Below, piece after piece: positions 1-8,066 of a stretch of 64,000 bases of DNA (its first letter is position 1; the number at the start of each line of letters is the position of its first letter). Position numbers and translations under genes: made by a program. The stretch covers positions 148,346 through 212,345 of the forward strand of contig CAWAHE010000019.1 in the NCBI GenBank assembly GCA_963781775.1. Direction: 5' to 3'. The notes beneath the pieces are model-generated. The model was not told where the DNA came from, made no database searches, and worked only from the letters and a program-made list of their open reading frames with translations. The DNA is from CAVSRC01 sp963781775. GTDB taxonomy: Bacteria; Pseudomonadota; Alphaproteobacteria; Rhizobiales; Kaistiaceae.

Positions 1-1
1 G

Positions 2-1285
2 CGCTGCGGCAAATCCGGTTCGCGCGCGGCGCTCCTGCTTCTCGATCTCGATCATTTCAAGGAGGTCAACGACTCGCTCGGCCACGAGGCCGGCGACGAG
101 CTGCTCGTCCGGGTCTCGCAGCTGATCGCGAAGGTGCTCGACGAGAACCACTTCTTCTGCCGGCTGGGCGGCGATGAATTCGCCGTCATCATGCCGGGCG
201 ATCCCACCAAGTCGGCGGTCATGCGATTGGCGGCCAAGATCGTCGTGGCGGCGTCCGGCACGGTCGTGCTCGAACGCGGCGAGGTCGGCATCGGCACCAG
301 CATCGGCATCGCGCTGGTGCCCGAGGACAGCGACGGCGCCGTCGATCTCCAGCGCAAGGCCGACCTCGCGCTCTATCGCGCCAAGGCCAACGGCCGCGGC
401 CGTTTCGCGTTTTTCGAACACGAGATGAGCACCGTCCTGCAATACAAGACGGCGCTGGCGCGCGAGCTGCGCCGCGCCGTCACCGAGAACATCGGCCTGG
501 AGGTGCACTACCAGCCGCAGGTGACGCTCGCGTCGGGTCGCGTCACCGGCTACGAGGCGCTCATGCGCTGGCGGCATCCGGCGCTGGGCATGGTTCCGCC
601 CAGCGAATTCATCCCGGTCGCCGAAAGCTCGCACCTCATCTGCGATCTCGGCCTCTATGTCCTGCGTCAGGCGGTGGGGCAGGCCAGGGCCTGGCTCGAC
701 GCCGGCGAGACCGGCCGCGAGATCTCCGTCAACGTCTCGGCGGCGCAGATCTGGCAGTCCGATTTCATCAACGACGTCGCCCGCGTGCTCGCCGAAACCG
801 GCCTGCCGCCGAACCTGTTGTGCGTCGAGCTGACCGAGAGCCTGCTCGCCGATCATTCGGCCGGGCGCGTGCGCGGCGTTCTCACCAGCCTGAAGCGGCT
901 GGGCGTCTCGCTGGCGCTCGATGATTTCGGCACGGACTATTCGTCGCTCGGCTATCTCACCCAGTTGCCCTTCGACAAGATCAAGATCGACCGCATCTTC
1001 GTGGCGGAGGTCGAGACGTCGGAGCGTGCGCGCCGGCTGCTGGAAGGCGTCATCGCGCTCGGCCGCGGTCTCGGCATGACGATCGTCGCCGAGGGCGCCG
1101 AGACTCCCGAACAGCTCGCCATCCTCGACGATTTCCGCTGCGATATCGTCCAGGGCTTCGTCTTCGCGCGCCCCGGCCCGGCCGATGATGCGCTGGCGGT
1201 TGCCCGTGCCCTCGAGGGTCATTCGTCTGCGGGGGGCGTGCAGCGGCCTCCGAGCGCCCTCAGGCAAGCCGTCGGCGCGGCCTGA
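2..1285 (+). CDS. GGDEF-EAL cyclic-di-GMP signalling protein (5' truncated by window edge)
   Basis: This is the C-terminal part of a bifunctional cyclic-di-GMP enzyme. The frame is open from the first bases and already encodes the GGDEF core (LLLDLDHFKEVNDSLGHEAG), followed by an intact RLGGDEF active-site signature near 160-180. The EAL phosphodiesterase domain follows with YEALMRWRHP, the NVS and ELTES metal-site motifs, DDFGTDYSSLGYL, KIDRIFV and VAEGAET. The usual DDFGTGYSS carries Asp in place of the second Gly. With both signatures preserved, either synthesis or hydrolysis of c-di-GMP is possible; many such tandem proteins act mainly as phosphodiesterases. Any N-terminal sensor or membrane domain is outside the window. 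The first ATG in frame, at 134, lies inside the GGDEF domain and is not the true start. Confidence 0.95.
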   Translation, partial: RCGKSGSRAALLLLDLDHFKEVNDSLGHEAGDELLVRVSQLIAKVLDENHFFCRLGGDEFAVIMPGDPTKSAVMRLAAKIVVAASGTVVLERGEVGIGTSIGIALVPEDSDGAVDLQRKADLALYRAKANGRGRFAFFEHEMSTVLQYKTALARELRRAVTENIGLEVHYQPQVTLASGRVTGYEALMRWRHPALGMVPPSEFIPVAESSHLICDLGLYVLRQAVGQARAWLDAGETGREISVNVSAAQIWQSDFINDVARVLAETGLPPNLLCVELTESLLADHSAGRVRGVLTSLKRLGVSLALDDFGTDYSSLGYLTQLPFDKIKIDRIFVAEVETSERARRLLEGVIALGRGLGMTIVAEGAETPEQLAILDDFRCDIVQGFVFARPGPADDALAVARALEGHSSAGGVQRPPSALRQAVGAA

Positions 1286-1405
1286 GGCGGCGCGGCGCCG
1301 GGTTCCGGATGTGGAACCGCCGGCCCGGCGAAATATCGGCGCCGGCGAGGAACACGGATGCCGGTTCCATCGTTCTCTTGCGGGGCGACCAAGGAGAACG
1401 TTCCC

Positions 1406-1639
1406 ATGGACCAGAAGAACCAGAACAATCCGAGCCAGCAGAAGGGCAGTCAGCCGAACCAGCAGCAGGGCGGCCAGCATCAGGCGCCCGGCCATCAGGC
1501 CGACAAGAACAACCCCCAGCAGGGCGGCCGTCAGGCGCCCGGCCAGCAGGGCGGACAGACCCACAGCGGCCAGCAGCGCGCCGATCGCGAGCGCGATCCG
1601 GCCGACAAGACGACCAAGCACGACGACATGAAGCGCTAA
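1406..1639 (+). CDS. Small Gln/Gly/Asn-rich disordered protein
   Basis: The gene encodes 77 residues starting MDQKNQNNPSQQ, with AAGGAG at 1391-1396 as ribosome binding site. An upstream in-frame ATG at 1358 is rejected because the Shine-Dalgarno sits in front of 1406. The protein is almost free of hydrophobic residues and rich in Gln, Gly, Asn, His and charged residues. QQGG and QAPG units occur twice, so it should be intrinsically disordered and cytosolic. The C-terminus is charged (RADRERDPADKTTKHDD). I do not recognise a characterised family and assign no function. A diverged copy of its last 25 or so codons lies at 2538-2611, beyond the toxin-antitoxin genes. Confidence 0.7.
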   Translation: MDQKNQNNPSQQKGSQPNQQQGGQHQAPGHQADKNNPQQGGRQAPGQQGGQTHSGQQRADRERDPADKTTKHDDMKR

Positions 1640-1714
1640 GGCGCGACCCTCAGGCCGTCCTGCCTCCCGGCTTCACGAGCGGGAGGCGGGACGGCTTTCG
1701 CCTGCGCGTCCTTC

Positions 1715-1743
1715 TTGACTTCTATACGGAATCTCCGTATATG
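1715..1743 (+). promoter_or_regulatory. Promoter of the toxin-antitoxin pair with palindromic operator
   Basis: A near-consensus sigma-70 promoter is visible: TTGACT at 1715-1720, a 17-base spacer, and TATATG at 1738-1743. The spacer and -10 box contain a perfect inverted repeat, tatacgga-atc-tccgtata, at 1723-1741 with 8-base arms. This is the expected arrangement for autorepression by the HTH antitoxin encoded downstream. Transcription should start near 1750, two bases or so before the GTG start codon at 1752, so the mRNA is probably leaderless. Confidence 0.75.
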
Positions 1744-1751
1744 AACCATCG

Positions 1752-2126
1752 GTGCACACGGTCATCGAAACCCCGGCTTTTCTGGCGTCCGCGCGGGACG
1801 AGGGACTGGGTGATGGTGAGCGGACGGCAATCGTGACTTTTCTCGCGCACAATCCCGATGCTGGCGATCTGATGCCGGGGACCGGTGGCGCCCGCAAGGT
1901 CCGGTTCGCCGGTCGCGGCAAGGGCAAGAGCGGTGGCTATCGCGTCGTGACCTTTTATGCGGGCGAGGACATTCCGGTATTCTTGCTCGACGTCTATGGC
2001 AAAGGCTCACAGGCTAATTTGTCCAAGGCTGAGCGAAACGAATTGCGGAAGGTGCTGACGGCGTTGCCGCAAACGTGGCGGGCTCAGGCCGGCGTGCGCA
2101 CGAAAAAGCGAGGACGCGGGAGATGA
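1752..2126 (+). CDS. RelE/HigB-type toxin of a type II toxin-antitoxin pair
   Basis: The 124-residue product begins (GTG) HTVIETPAFLASARDEGL and has the HigB/RelE-superfamily layout: a short N-terminal strand and helix, then RKVRFAGRGKGKSGGYRVVTFY and FLLDVYGKGSQANLSKAER. Toxins of this family are usually ribosome-dependent mRNA endonucleases. It is followed with a 4-base ATGA overlap by the antitoxin, the toxin-first order typical of HigBA. The GTG at 1752 is chosen because it gives the conserved N-terminus. There is no Shine-Dalgarno, and the predicted transcription start is only a couple of bases upstream, so a leaderless message is likely. The lysine/arginine-rich tail (RTKKRGRGR) is a little longer than usual. 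Confidence 0.85.
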   Translation: MHTVIETPAFLASARDEGLGDGERTAIVTFLAHNPDAGDLMPGTGGARKVRFAGRGKGKSGGYRVVTFYAGEDIPVFLLDVYGKGSQANLSKAERNELRKVLTALPQTWRAQAGVRTKKRGRGR

Positions 2127-2416
2127 AGAAGCGCAAGAACCGGATTCTGGAAGGTGCCCGACAGGCGCTCGCTATCGCCAAGGGCGAACTCGATCCGTCG
2201 ACCTACGCGATCCACGTTCCCGATGAGATCGATGTTAAGGCGCTGCGCCGCCGCCTGAAGCTGTCACAAACCGCTTTCGCCAAACGCTACGGGTTCAATC
2301 CCGCGCGCATCCGCGATTGGGAGCAGGGGCGATCCAGCCCCGATGGCGCTGTGCGCGCCTATCTGCTGGTCATCCAGCGCGAGCCGGAAGCGGTCGAGCG
2401 GGCGCTTGCGGCGTAG
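2123..2416 (+). CDS. XRE-family helix-turn-helix antitoxin
   Basis: This is a 97-residue antitoxin with a C-terminal Cro/CI-type helix-turn-helix (VKALRRRLKLSQTAFAKRYG, then FNPARIRDWEQGRSSPDG). Its N-terminal half (MKKRKNRILEGARQALAIAKG) probably wraps the toxin. It should neutralise the toxin at 1752-2126 and, through the helix-turn-helix, bind the perfect palindrome at 1723-1741 to repress its own operon. ATG at 2123 overlaps the toxin stop codon as ATGA. That start is preferred over an upstream in-frame alternative at 2075, which lies deep within the toxin gene. The YAIHVPDEIDVKALR segment preceding the HTH is characteristic of HigA-like antitoxins paired with RelE-type toxins. Confidence 0.87.
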   Translation: MKKRKNRILEGARQALAIAKGELDPSTYAIHVPDEIDVKALRRRLKLSQTAFAKRYGFNPARIRDWEQGRSSPDGAVRAYLLVIQREPEAVERALAA

Positions 2417-2453
2417 CTTTTCCTGACGGCTGCTTGCGGGTTCGCCTCGCCTC

Positions 2454-2515
2454 CGTCATGGCCGACGGGCCTTTAGCCCCCCGGACTTGACCCGGGGTCA
2501 ACCCGGCCATCCACG
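2454..2515. repeat. Imperfect intergenic palindrome (REP-like)
   Basis: The sequence has complementary ends (catggccg at 2457-2464 and cggccat at 2504-2510) and an inner pair, ccccgg and ccgggg, around acttga. The wording 'gtcatggccg ... gacttgaccc ... cggccatccacg' resembles the extragenic palindromes common in Rhizobiales genomes. It sits just after the antitoxin and may also act as a transcription end. Only one copy was found in the window. Confidence 0.55.
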
Positions 2516-2537
2516 CCAATGGCGGAGCGGCCCGACC

Positions 2538-2611
2538 GACCCACAGCGGTCAGCAGCGCGCCGATCGCGAGCGCGATCGGGCCGAAAAGTCCGGCAAGCA
2601 CCACATGAGGC
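2538..2611 (+). pseudogene. Duplicated 3' fragment of the Gln/Gly-rich gene
   Basis: Bases 2541-2600 match 1561-1620 of the Gln/Gly-rich gene at 53 of 60 positions by hand count, with a constant offset of 980, then diverge after a small gap. In the same frame the copy reads THSGQQRADRERDRAEKSGK. It lacks the first two thirds of the gene and the stop codon, and its frame runs on without interruption into the ATPase gene. It is a relic left by a tandem duplication or by the insertion that brought in the toxin-antitoxin pair. Confidence 0.75.
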
Positions 2612-2630
2612 ATGCTAGCTGTAAGGCCGG

Positions 2631-2670
2631 TCCATCTGCGGTTGAGTTGCCCGTTCCATCTGCGGTTGAG
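2631..2670 (+). repeat. Two direct copies of a 16-base sequence
   Basis: The sequence tccatctgcggttgag occurs at 2631-2646 and again at 2655-2670, separated by eight bases. It lies in the short stretch between the relic gene tail and the ATPase gene. I see no known function. It may be a slippage or junction product of the rearrangement here. Confidence 0.6.
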
Positions 2671-2781
2671 GGCGCCTATACCGGCTTACTGAGCAAGAGG
2701 CCGATGGAATCAGACGGCGCTTTGCAATGGTCCCACTGTGATCGAGGCGTCTCAAATCTCAACAGTCCCAGGATAGCCACG

Positions 2782-4989
2782 ATGGCCACGCAACTCGTAG
2801 CTCTCACGCTGCCCGACCGAGTGAAAGTCCTGACTTTTGACGTCGCTTTCTTCTTTGTCGTGTTCGTCGCGGTCTCAGGTCGTTGGCTCCCCACCGGCGG
2901 TTTGGAGAGCGTGTGGCTCTTTGCAGCGATCGCCCTCTGGTTTCTCAGCCTACTTTCGGCTCCGTGGTTTGTGCCACCTCGCGATGCTTTAGCAAATGCT
3001 GTTGCCGGCTCATGTTTGCTGGTAGCGGCTGACCTAAGCGCCGTGAATGTCTTGCAGGTACCGCTACAGACGATTCGCTGGGTCGCCGTCGGTTATTGCA
3101 CTGTTGTTGCGCTTCTTGCGTTGATCTCATTGTTGAGCACGCCACACGGAGATCGGTCGCCCAATGGACACGCTGCGTTTCGCCTGACAGTGAATTTTGG
3201 AAGAGCAGAGCTTCTCTACACTCCGGCGGCGGTGATCAGCTTTGTTGGAGCATACCAATCGCGCCCTGCCGCGATGGCTTCTCTGTTCTTGATTTGGATC
3301 TTCTTCATAACGGCTCGCCCTGCCGAAAGGTTCTTGTTGGCATTCCGCCAATGGCAATCGGATCGAAAGGCTGGACCGGACTCAAATGATGTCGGCGTCA
3401 TTGAGCGGATAGATCACCCCGACATCGTAAGGGTCACGCTGTTCAAAGGTGCGAATTGGAAACCGGATGCGCTGTATACCGCAGCGATGTCCGACGGTGA
3501 CCAGCGTTTTGTGTTGGCCCTCTTTTCGCAAGTACAGGGTGAAGAAGTAGTAGGAACCGGGCTTTGTGTCGCTAGCGTTGGCGATCCAATTCCAGCATCG
3601 CGCGGCCACGTTTACGCGACCCATGACGAAGAGAAAGCTTCGGGTTTCATCGAGAATCTCAGTGGGACTAAGGGCTCCAAGCTGATCGGTTTCACGGTGG
3701 AGCGCTCGACCATTGGGGTATTGCGGTTTGAGGTTTCCACAGCCGCCGAGCTTTCCGAGGGCGACGTAGCTTTCGCGCGGGTCTCCGGGCGCGACGTCTT
3801 CTACCAAATACTAGACGCGGAAACTTCGGAAGAGAGCTTTGATCAGAACCCCCGTGGCATGCACATTGTTAGGGCTGCGCAACTTGGTTGCTACGATAGG
3901 GTCAGGGGCTTCACCAAATATCCCTGGTTACCTTCAATGAACACACCGCTGTTTTGGGCGAAAGATCGTTCCTTTGAAGCGCCTCAATTGGGACCCGAGG
4001 ACGTCGTTATCGGCATGGTCCCCTCAACAGAGATCCCTGTTGTAGCGAACATTAACTCGCTTATCGAGTATCACACAGCGATCTTAGGTGTCACAGGTAC
4101 GGGCAAAACCGAACTGGCGTTGGACATAGTTCGGGAGGCGGCCCAAAGGGGAGCAAAGGTTTTCTGCGTTGACTTCACGGGTGAGTACATGGCTCGCCTT
4201 GACGATCTCAAGCCACTCAGCCCTTCGCCATCGAGTAAGGAAGTCACCGATCTGGAGGCCAAGCTATTTGACGCTGAGACCGGGGACTACGGGGCCGGGA
4301 AAGAGAAGAAGGCTCTGAACGCCTCTTTGAAAACCATGCGCGCTGGTATCAAGAAGCAAGTGGAGGCGTTTCTGGTTGGAGGGGCAGACAAGGTCGCCAT
4401 TCTAGAGTTGGCCGAGATAGCGAATTCCAAAGCAACTCTTCGTCTGACGGAGTTGTACCTTTCTTCGATAATGGATTGGGCCCGTCAGAATCGCAAAGCG
4501 CGGCAGATCATGATCGTGCTTGAAGAAGCTCACACAATTATTCCCGAGACCCACGGCGCTGGCTTCGATTTTGATACGCAGTGGGTGGTCAGTCGGATTG
4601 GTCAGATTGCGCTGCAAGGGCGAAAGTACGGCGTGGGTCTACTTGTCGTAAGCCAGCGAACCGCCTTGGTCAGCAAAACGATCTTGTCTCAGTGCAACAC
4701 ATTTCTGACGCACAGTCTGATAGATCAAACAAGCCTGAACTTCTTGGAGAGCGTTTACAGTTCCGAGCATACGAAGCTCATTCCTAACTTGCGGCAATTC
4801 GAGTTTTTGGCATTCGGAAAAGCCGTACGCGCGGAGAGACCTGTCCTGCTGGTGCGTCCATTTGACCAACGCAAGAAGGACGCAAGCGAAGCATTGCGGA
4901 AACCCCTTCCGCTGGCGAGGCCAGCTGAGCCCGCGGCTGCGGCTAACGACGTCAATCCAGCACCTCGAATACGGACACCGCTTGAATGA
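2782..4989 (+). CDS. Membrane-anchored HerA/DUF87-like ATPase
   Basis: The 735-residue product has an N-terminal third with about five or six hydrophobic segments (for example VAFFFVVFVAVSG, LFAAIALWFLSLLSAPW, AAMASLFLIWIFFI). A HAS-barrel-like region follows, then a RecA/FtsK-type motor with Walker A GVTGTGKT at 436-443, CVDFTGEYMARL, Walker B IMIVLEEAH at 576-584, and the sensor region VVSQRTALVSKTILSQCNTF. This layout fits HerA/DUF87 hexameric ATPases, which move DNA, but no NurA-like nuclease is next to it. ATG 2782 is preferred; the frame is open further upstream (2704, 2605) into relic sequence. Base composition is visibly richer in A/T than the neighbours, which suggests horizontal acquisition. 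A defence role is a guess from context. Confidence 0.8.
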   Translation: MATQLVALTLPDRVKVLTFDVAFFFVVFVAVSGRWLPTGGLESVWLFAAIALWFLSLLSAPWFVPPRDALANAVAGSCLLVAADLSAVNVLQVPLQTIRWVAVGYCTVVALLALISLLSTPHGDRSPNGHAAFRLTVNFGRAELLYTPAAVISFVGAYQSRPAAMASLFLIWIFFITARPAERFLLAFRQWQSDRKAGPDSNDVGVIERIDHPDIVRVTLFKGANWKPDALYTAAMSDGDQRFVLALFSQVQGEEVVGTGLCVASVGDPIPASRGHVYATHDEEKASGFIENLSGTKGSKLIGFTVERSTIGVLRFEVSTAAELSEGDVAFARVSGRDVFYQILDAETSEESFDQNPRGMHIVRAAQLGCYDRVRGFTKYPWLPSMNTPLFWAKDRSFEAPQLGPEDVVIGMVPSTEIPVVANINSLIEYHTAILGVTGTGKTELALDIVREAAQRGAKVFCVDFTGEYMARLDDLKPLSPSPSSKEVTDLEAKLFDAETGDYGAGKEKKALNASLKTMRAGIKKQVEAFLVGGADKVAILELAEIANSKATLRLTELYLSSIMDWARQNRKARQIMIVLEEAHTIIPETHGAGFDFDTQWVVSRIGQIALQGRKYGVGLLVVSQRTALVSKTILSQCNTFLTHSLIDQTSLNFLESVYSSEHTKLIPNLRQFEFLAFGKAVRAERPVLLVRPFDQRKKDASEALRKPLPLARPAEPAAAANDVNPAPRIRTPLE

Positions 4990-5093
4990 AGTCTGGCCCC
5001 AACAGCCCCCCAAACCCTTGACCCGGCCGACCCCGCGCGCCTGAGGGTGCACCACGGCGCCACTTTCCGCCGCCCTGCCAATCCCCCGAGCCC

Positions 5094-6902
5094 ATGACCG
5101 ACACCGCCACAACCCCTCCGGCAGCCGCGCCCGCGGAATTTGCCGGCGAGGATCGCACCCTTTCGCTCCCCGTCCTCGTCGTCCTTGCCCTGATCATCGG
5201 CGTCGTCGCCGCGCTCGGCGCCGTGGTCTTCCGCTACATGATCGGGGCCGTCCACAACCTCTTCTTCCTCGGCAAGTTCAGCGTCCTCTACGACGCCAAC
5301 CAGTTCGATCCGGCGAGCCCGTGGGGGCCGCTCATCATCCTGGCGCCGGTCATCGGCGGCCTCGTCGTCGTCTGGCTGGTGCAGACCTTCGCGCCCGAAG
5401 CCAAGGGCCACGGCGTGCCCGAGGTCATGTATGCGATCTACCACAACAAGGGGAACGTGCGCGGTATCGTCGCGGTGGTGAAGTCGATCGCCTCGGCGAT
5501 CTCCATCGGCTCCGGCGCTTCGGTCGGCCGCGAGGGGCCGATCATCCAGATCGGCGCCTCCTTCGGCTCGACGCTGGCGCGCGTTCTCCATCTCGCCCGC
5601 TGGCAGAAGATCACGCTGCTCTCGGCAGGCGCAGGGGCGGGCATCGCCGCCACCTTCAACACGCCGCTCGGCGGCGTGCTGTTCGCGGTCGAGCTGCTGC
5701 TGCCTGAAGTGAGCAACCGCACCTTCCTGCCGGTCGTGGTGGCGACCACCACCGCCACCTCCATCGGCCGCTACGTCTTCGGGCTGGATCCGGCCTTCTT
5801 CGTGCCCGAGGCGGCGCTGCCCGGCGGCTTTGCCATCGACAACCCGCTGGTGCTTGGCGGCTTCGGCGTGCTCGGCCTCGCCGCCGGCGTCGCCTCGTGG
5901 GGCTTCATCCGCTTCCTCGCCTGGTGCGAGGACATCTTCCCCAAGCTGCCCGGCAACGCCTACACGCAGAACATCATCGGCATGCTCGCGATCGGCGTCA
6001 TCTTCTACGGCTTCGAGCTGACCACCGGCCATCCGCAGACCGCCGGCGTCGGCTATGCCACCATCCAGACGATCCTCAACGGCGGCATCGCCACCTTCGC
6101 GCTGCTGGCGGCCCTGTTCGCCGGCAAGCTGGTCGCCACCTCGATCAGCCTCGGTTCGGGGGCGTCGGGCGGCGTGTTCTCGCCGTCGCTGTTCATCGGC
6201 GCCACCCTCGGCGCCGCCTTCGGTGCCCTCGGCGCGCTGCTCTTCCCCAACCAGGGCTTCTCGGTGGTCGAGTTCGCCGTGGTCGGCATGGGCGCCATCG
6301 TCGGCGGGGCGACCGGCGCGTCGATGACCGCGATCGTGATGATCTTCGAGATGACCCGCGACTACAACGTCATCGTGCCGCTGGTGGTCGCCGTGGCGCT
6401 CGCCACCGGCATGCGGCGCGCGCTGATCGTGGAGAACATCTACACCATCAAGCTGCGCCATCGCGGCCAGCCGATCCCGACCATCCGCCACACCAACATG
6501 TATCTCGTCCGCCAGGCGCGCGAGCTGATGAACAAGGATTTCCTTATTCTGCCGGCCGAGACCACCATCATCGATGCGCTGGCGAAGATCGCCGAACGGC
6601 CGACCGCGCACATCATCGTTTCGGACGGTGCGCGCATCGCCGGCGTGGCGCGGCTCGCCGCCGGCTCCTACGCGCCGGACCGCTATGCCGGGCAGACGCT
6701 CAAGTCGGTCACCGAAGAGGATTACGTGATCGCGCCGGAGACCTCGATCCTCAACACGATCATCTCGCGCATGAACCGGCGCTCGCGCGGCCTTGCCATC
6801 GTCGTCAACAGCCGGGCGCGGATTCCCCGGCCGGAGGACGTGGTCGGCGTCATCGCGGCGCAGGAGATCGCCAATTCGGTGATCGCCAACCACTACGCTT
6901 AG
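5094..6902 (+). CDS. ClC-family chloride channel/antiporter with CBS domains
   Basis: This 602-residue integral membrane protein carries the ClC selectivity-filter motif GSGASVGREGP at 139-149, including the gating glutamate Glu147. The second signature, GSGASGGVFSPSLFIGA, lies near residue 350. About ten to twelve hydrophobic helices fill the first 430 residues. The cytoplasmic C-terminus (from about 460) contains two CBS-like repeats (LILPAETTIIDALAKIAE and YVIAPETSILNTIISRM), which in other ClC proteins bind adenine nucleotides. It should exchange or conduct chloride across the inner membrane. It stands alone, convergent with the DMT transporter, with a long hairpin between the two stop codons. 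Confidence 0.93.
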   Translation: MTDTATTPPAAAPAEFAGEDRTLSLPVLVVLALIIGVVAALGAVVFRYMIGAVHNLFFLGKFSVLYDANQFDPASPWGPLIILAPVIGGLVVVWLVQTFAPEAKGHGVPEVMYAIYHNKGNVRGIVAVVKSIASAISIGSGASVGREGPIIQIGASFGSTLARVLHLARWQKITLLSAGAGAGIAATFNTPLGGVLFAVELLLPEVSNRTFLPVVVATTTATSIGRYVFGLDPAFFVPEAALPGGFAIDNPLVLGGFGVLGLAAGVASWGFIRFLAWCEDIFPKLPGNAYTQNIIGMLAIGVIFYGFELTTGHPQTAGVGYATIQTILNGGIATFALLAALFAGKLVATSISLGSGASGGVFSPSLFIGATLGAAFGALGALLFPNQGFSVVEFAVVGMGAIVGGATGASMTAIVMIFEMTRDYNVIVPLVVAVALATGMRRALIVENIYTIKLRHRGQPIPTIRHTNMYLVRQARELMNKDFLILPAETTIIDALAKIAERPTAHIIVSDGARIAGVARLAAGSYAPDRYAGQTLKSVTEEDYVIAPETSILNTIISRMNRRSRGLAIVVNSRARIPRPEDVVGVIAAQEIANSVIANHYA

Positions 6903-6910
6903 TTCTTTGC

Positions 6911-6955
6911 GCAATTCCGGACGGAAAAGTGGGTTCCACTTTTCCTGGGAATTGC
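6911..6955. repeat. Long nested palindrome between convergent genes
   Basis: Two nested perfect inverted repeats are present: gcaattcc (6911-6918) with ggaattgc (6948-6955), and inside them ggaaaagtgg (6923-6932) with ccacttttcc (6936-6945) around a 3-base loop. The sequence resembles the 'gcaattccggacggaaaa ... tttcctggaattgc' palindromic elements found between genes in Mesorhizobium-like genomes. It fills the gap between the stop codons of the ClC and DMT genes and could end transcription from both sides. Confidence 0.8.
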
Positions 6956-6956
6956 T

Positions 6957-7892
6957 TCACGCCTGAAGGCGGTTGAGCCCGATCAGGCGAAGCGGGCGGC
7001 CGTCGATGCCGGCAAGGCCGAGGCCGATCAGCGCCATGCCGGCGAAATCGTTGAGGCCCAGCCGCTCGTGCAGGATGATGGCGCCGAGCAGGATGGCGCT
7101 GACCGGCACCAGGAACGTCACCAGCATCAGGTTGACCGCGCCGGCCGTCGCCAGGATGCGGTAGTAGATGACATAGGCGATGGCCGAGGAGACGGCGGCC
7201 AGCGCAATCAGCGCCGCCCAGACCTCGATGCCCGGCATCGGCAGGGTCCACGGCCGGTCGATGATCGCCGTCAGCGGCAGCATCATGATGGCGGCCGCCG
7301 TGAACTGGCCGGCAGCCGAGGCCAGCGGCGCCTGTCCGGAGCGGCTGAAGCGCCGGGCGTAGATCGGCGACACGGCGTAGAACACCGAGGCGAGCAGCAG
7401 GGCGAGTTCGGCCAGCACGTCGACGCTGAAACCGTGCAGCGCGTCCGGCCCGATCATCACCACCACGCCGATGAAGCCGACGATCAGCCCGCCGACGCGG
7501 CCGGCCGTCATGCGTTCGTCGCTGGTCAGGTAATGGGCGAAGACGACCGCGAAAAGCGGCGTCGTGGCGTTGAGGATGGCGGCAAGTCCGCTCGCCACGT
7601 GTCCCTGCGCCCAGGCGATCAGGCTGAAGGGAATCACGTTGTTGAGCAGGCCCATCACGAAGAACCCTGTCCACGCCGTGCGTCCACGTGGCATGCGTGT
7701 GCCGGTCCCGCGTACGACAACATAGAGCAGAGCCGCGCCGCCGGTTACGCGGAAGGCGACGATCGCCAGCGCCGGCAGCTCCCGTATCGCCACCGCGTTG
7801 TAGAGATACGAGCCGCCCCACAACGTCGCCAGCAAGACGAGAAGCGACCATTCGCCCGGCGTCATGGTGCGGTTGATGACAGGCGGCGGCAT
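6957..7892 (-). CDS. EamA/DMT-superfamily exporter
   Basis: This is a 311-residue protein of about ten transmembrane helices with two EamA repeats. The first begins LLVLLATLWGGSYLYNAVAI and the second covers LASVFYAVSPIYARRF through LIGLGLAGIDGRP. DMT proteins of this kind export metabolites or drugs; the substrate cannot be read from sequence. The start at 7892 (MPPPVINRT) is chosen because it fits usual family length, and ATG 7865 (MTPGEW) is an equally plausible start. Neither has a clear Shine-Dalgarno. An upstream open frame extends far beyond but has no family similarity and is antisense to the next gene. Confidence 0.88.
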   Translation of the reverse strand: MPPPVINRTMTPGEWSLLVLLATLWGGSYLYNAVAIRELPALAIVAFRVTGGAALLYVVVRGTGTRMPRGRTAWTGFFVMGLLNNVIPFSLIAWAQGHVASGLAAILNATTPLFAVVFAHYLTSDERMTAGRVGGLIVGFIGVVVMIGPDALHGFSVDVLAELALLLASVFYAVSPIYARRFSRSGQAPLASAAGQFTAAAIMMLPLTAIIDRPWTLPMPGIEVWAALIALAAVSSAIAYVIYYRILATAGAVNLMLVTFLVPVSAILLGAIILHERLGLNDFAGMALIGLGLAGIDGRPLRLIGLNRLQA

Positions 7893-8066
7893 GGGCGGTG
7901 GCTCGGATGGGGCAGGGCGCGCACCATACGGCTCCGGCCGCGGTTCCGCATTCCGATTCTTGCGGGGGCGGGGCGGGGTTGGCGGCGATTTGAGCGCTTT
8001 GGCTGGCAACCGCCATTTGCTACGGTGCGCAAACGCTTCGTTGGTGGTTGAGGAATACCCGGCAAG

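Noticed and set aside
2605..2781. Extended N-terminus of the HerA-like ATPase
   Set aside because: This part is made of relic and repeat sequence; ATG 2782 gives a better start just before the first hydrophobic segment.
4755..6914. 719-codon minus-strand frame opposite the ClC gene
   Set aside because: It is antisense to a clearly coding gene, has Arg/Asp/Gly-rich composition typical of shadow frames in GC-rich DNA, and matches no family.
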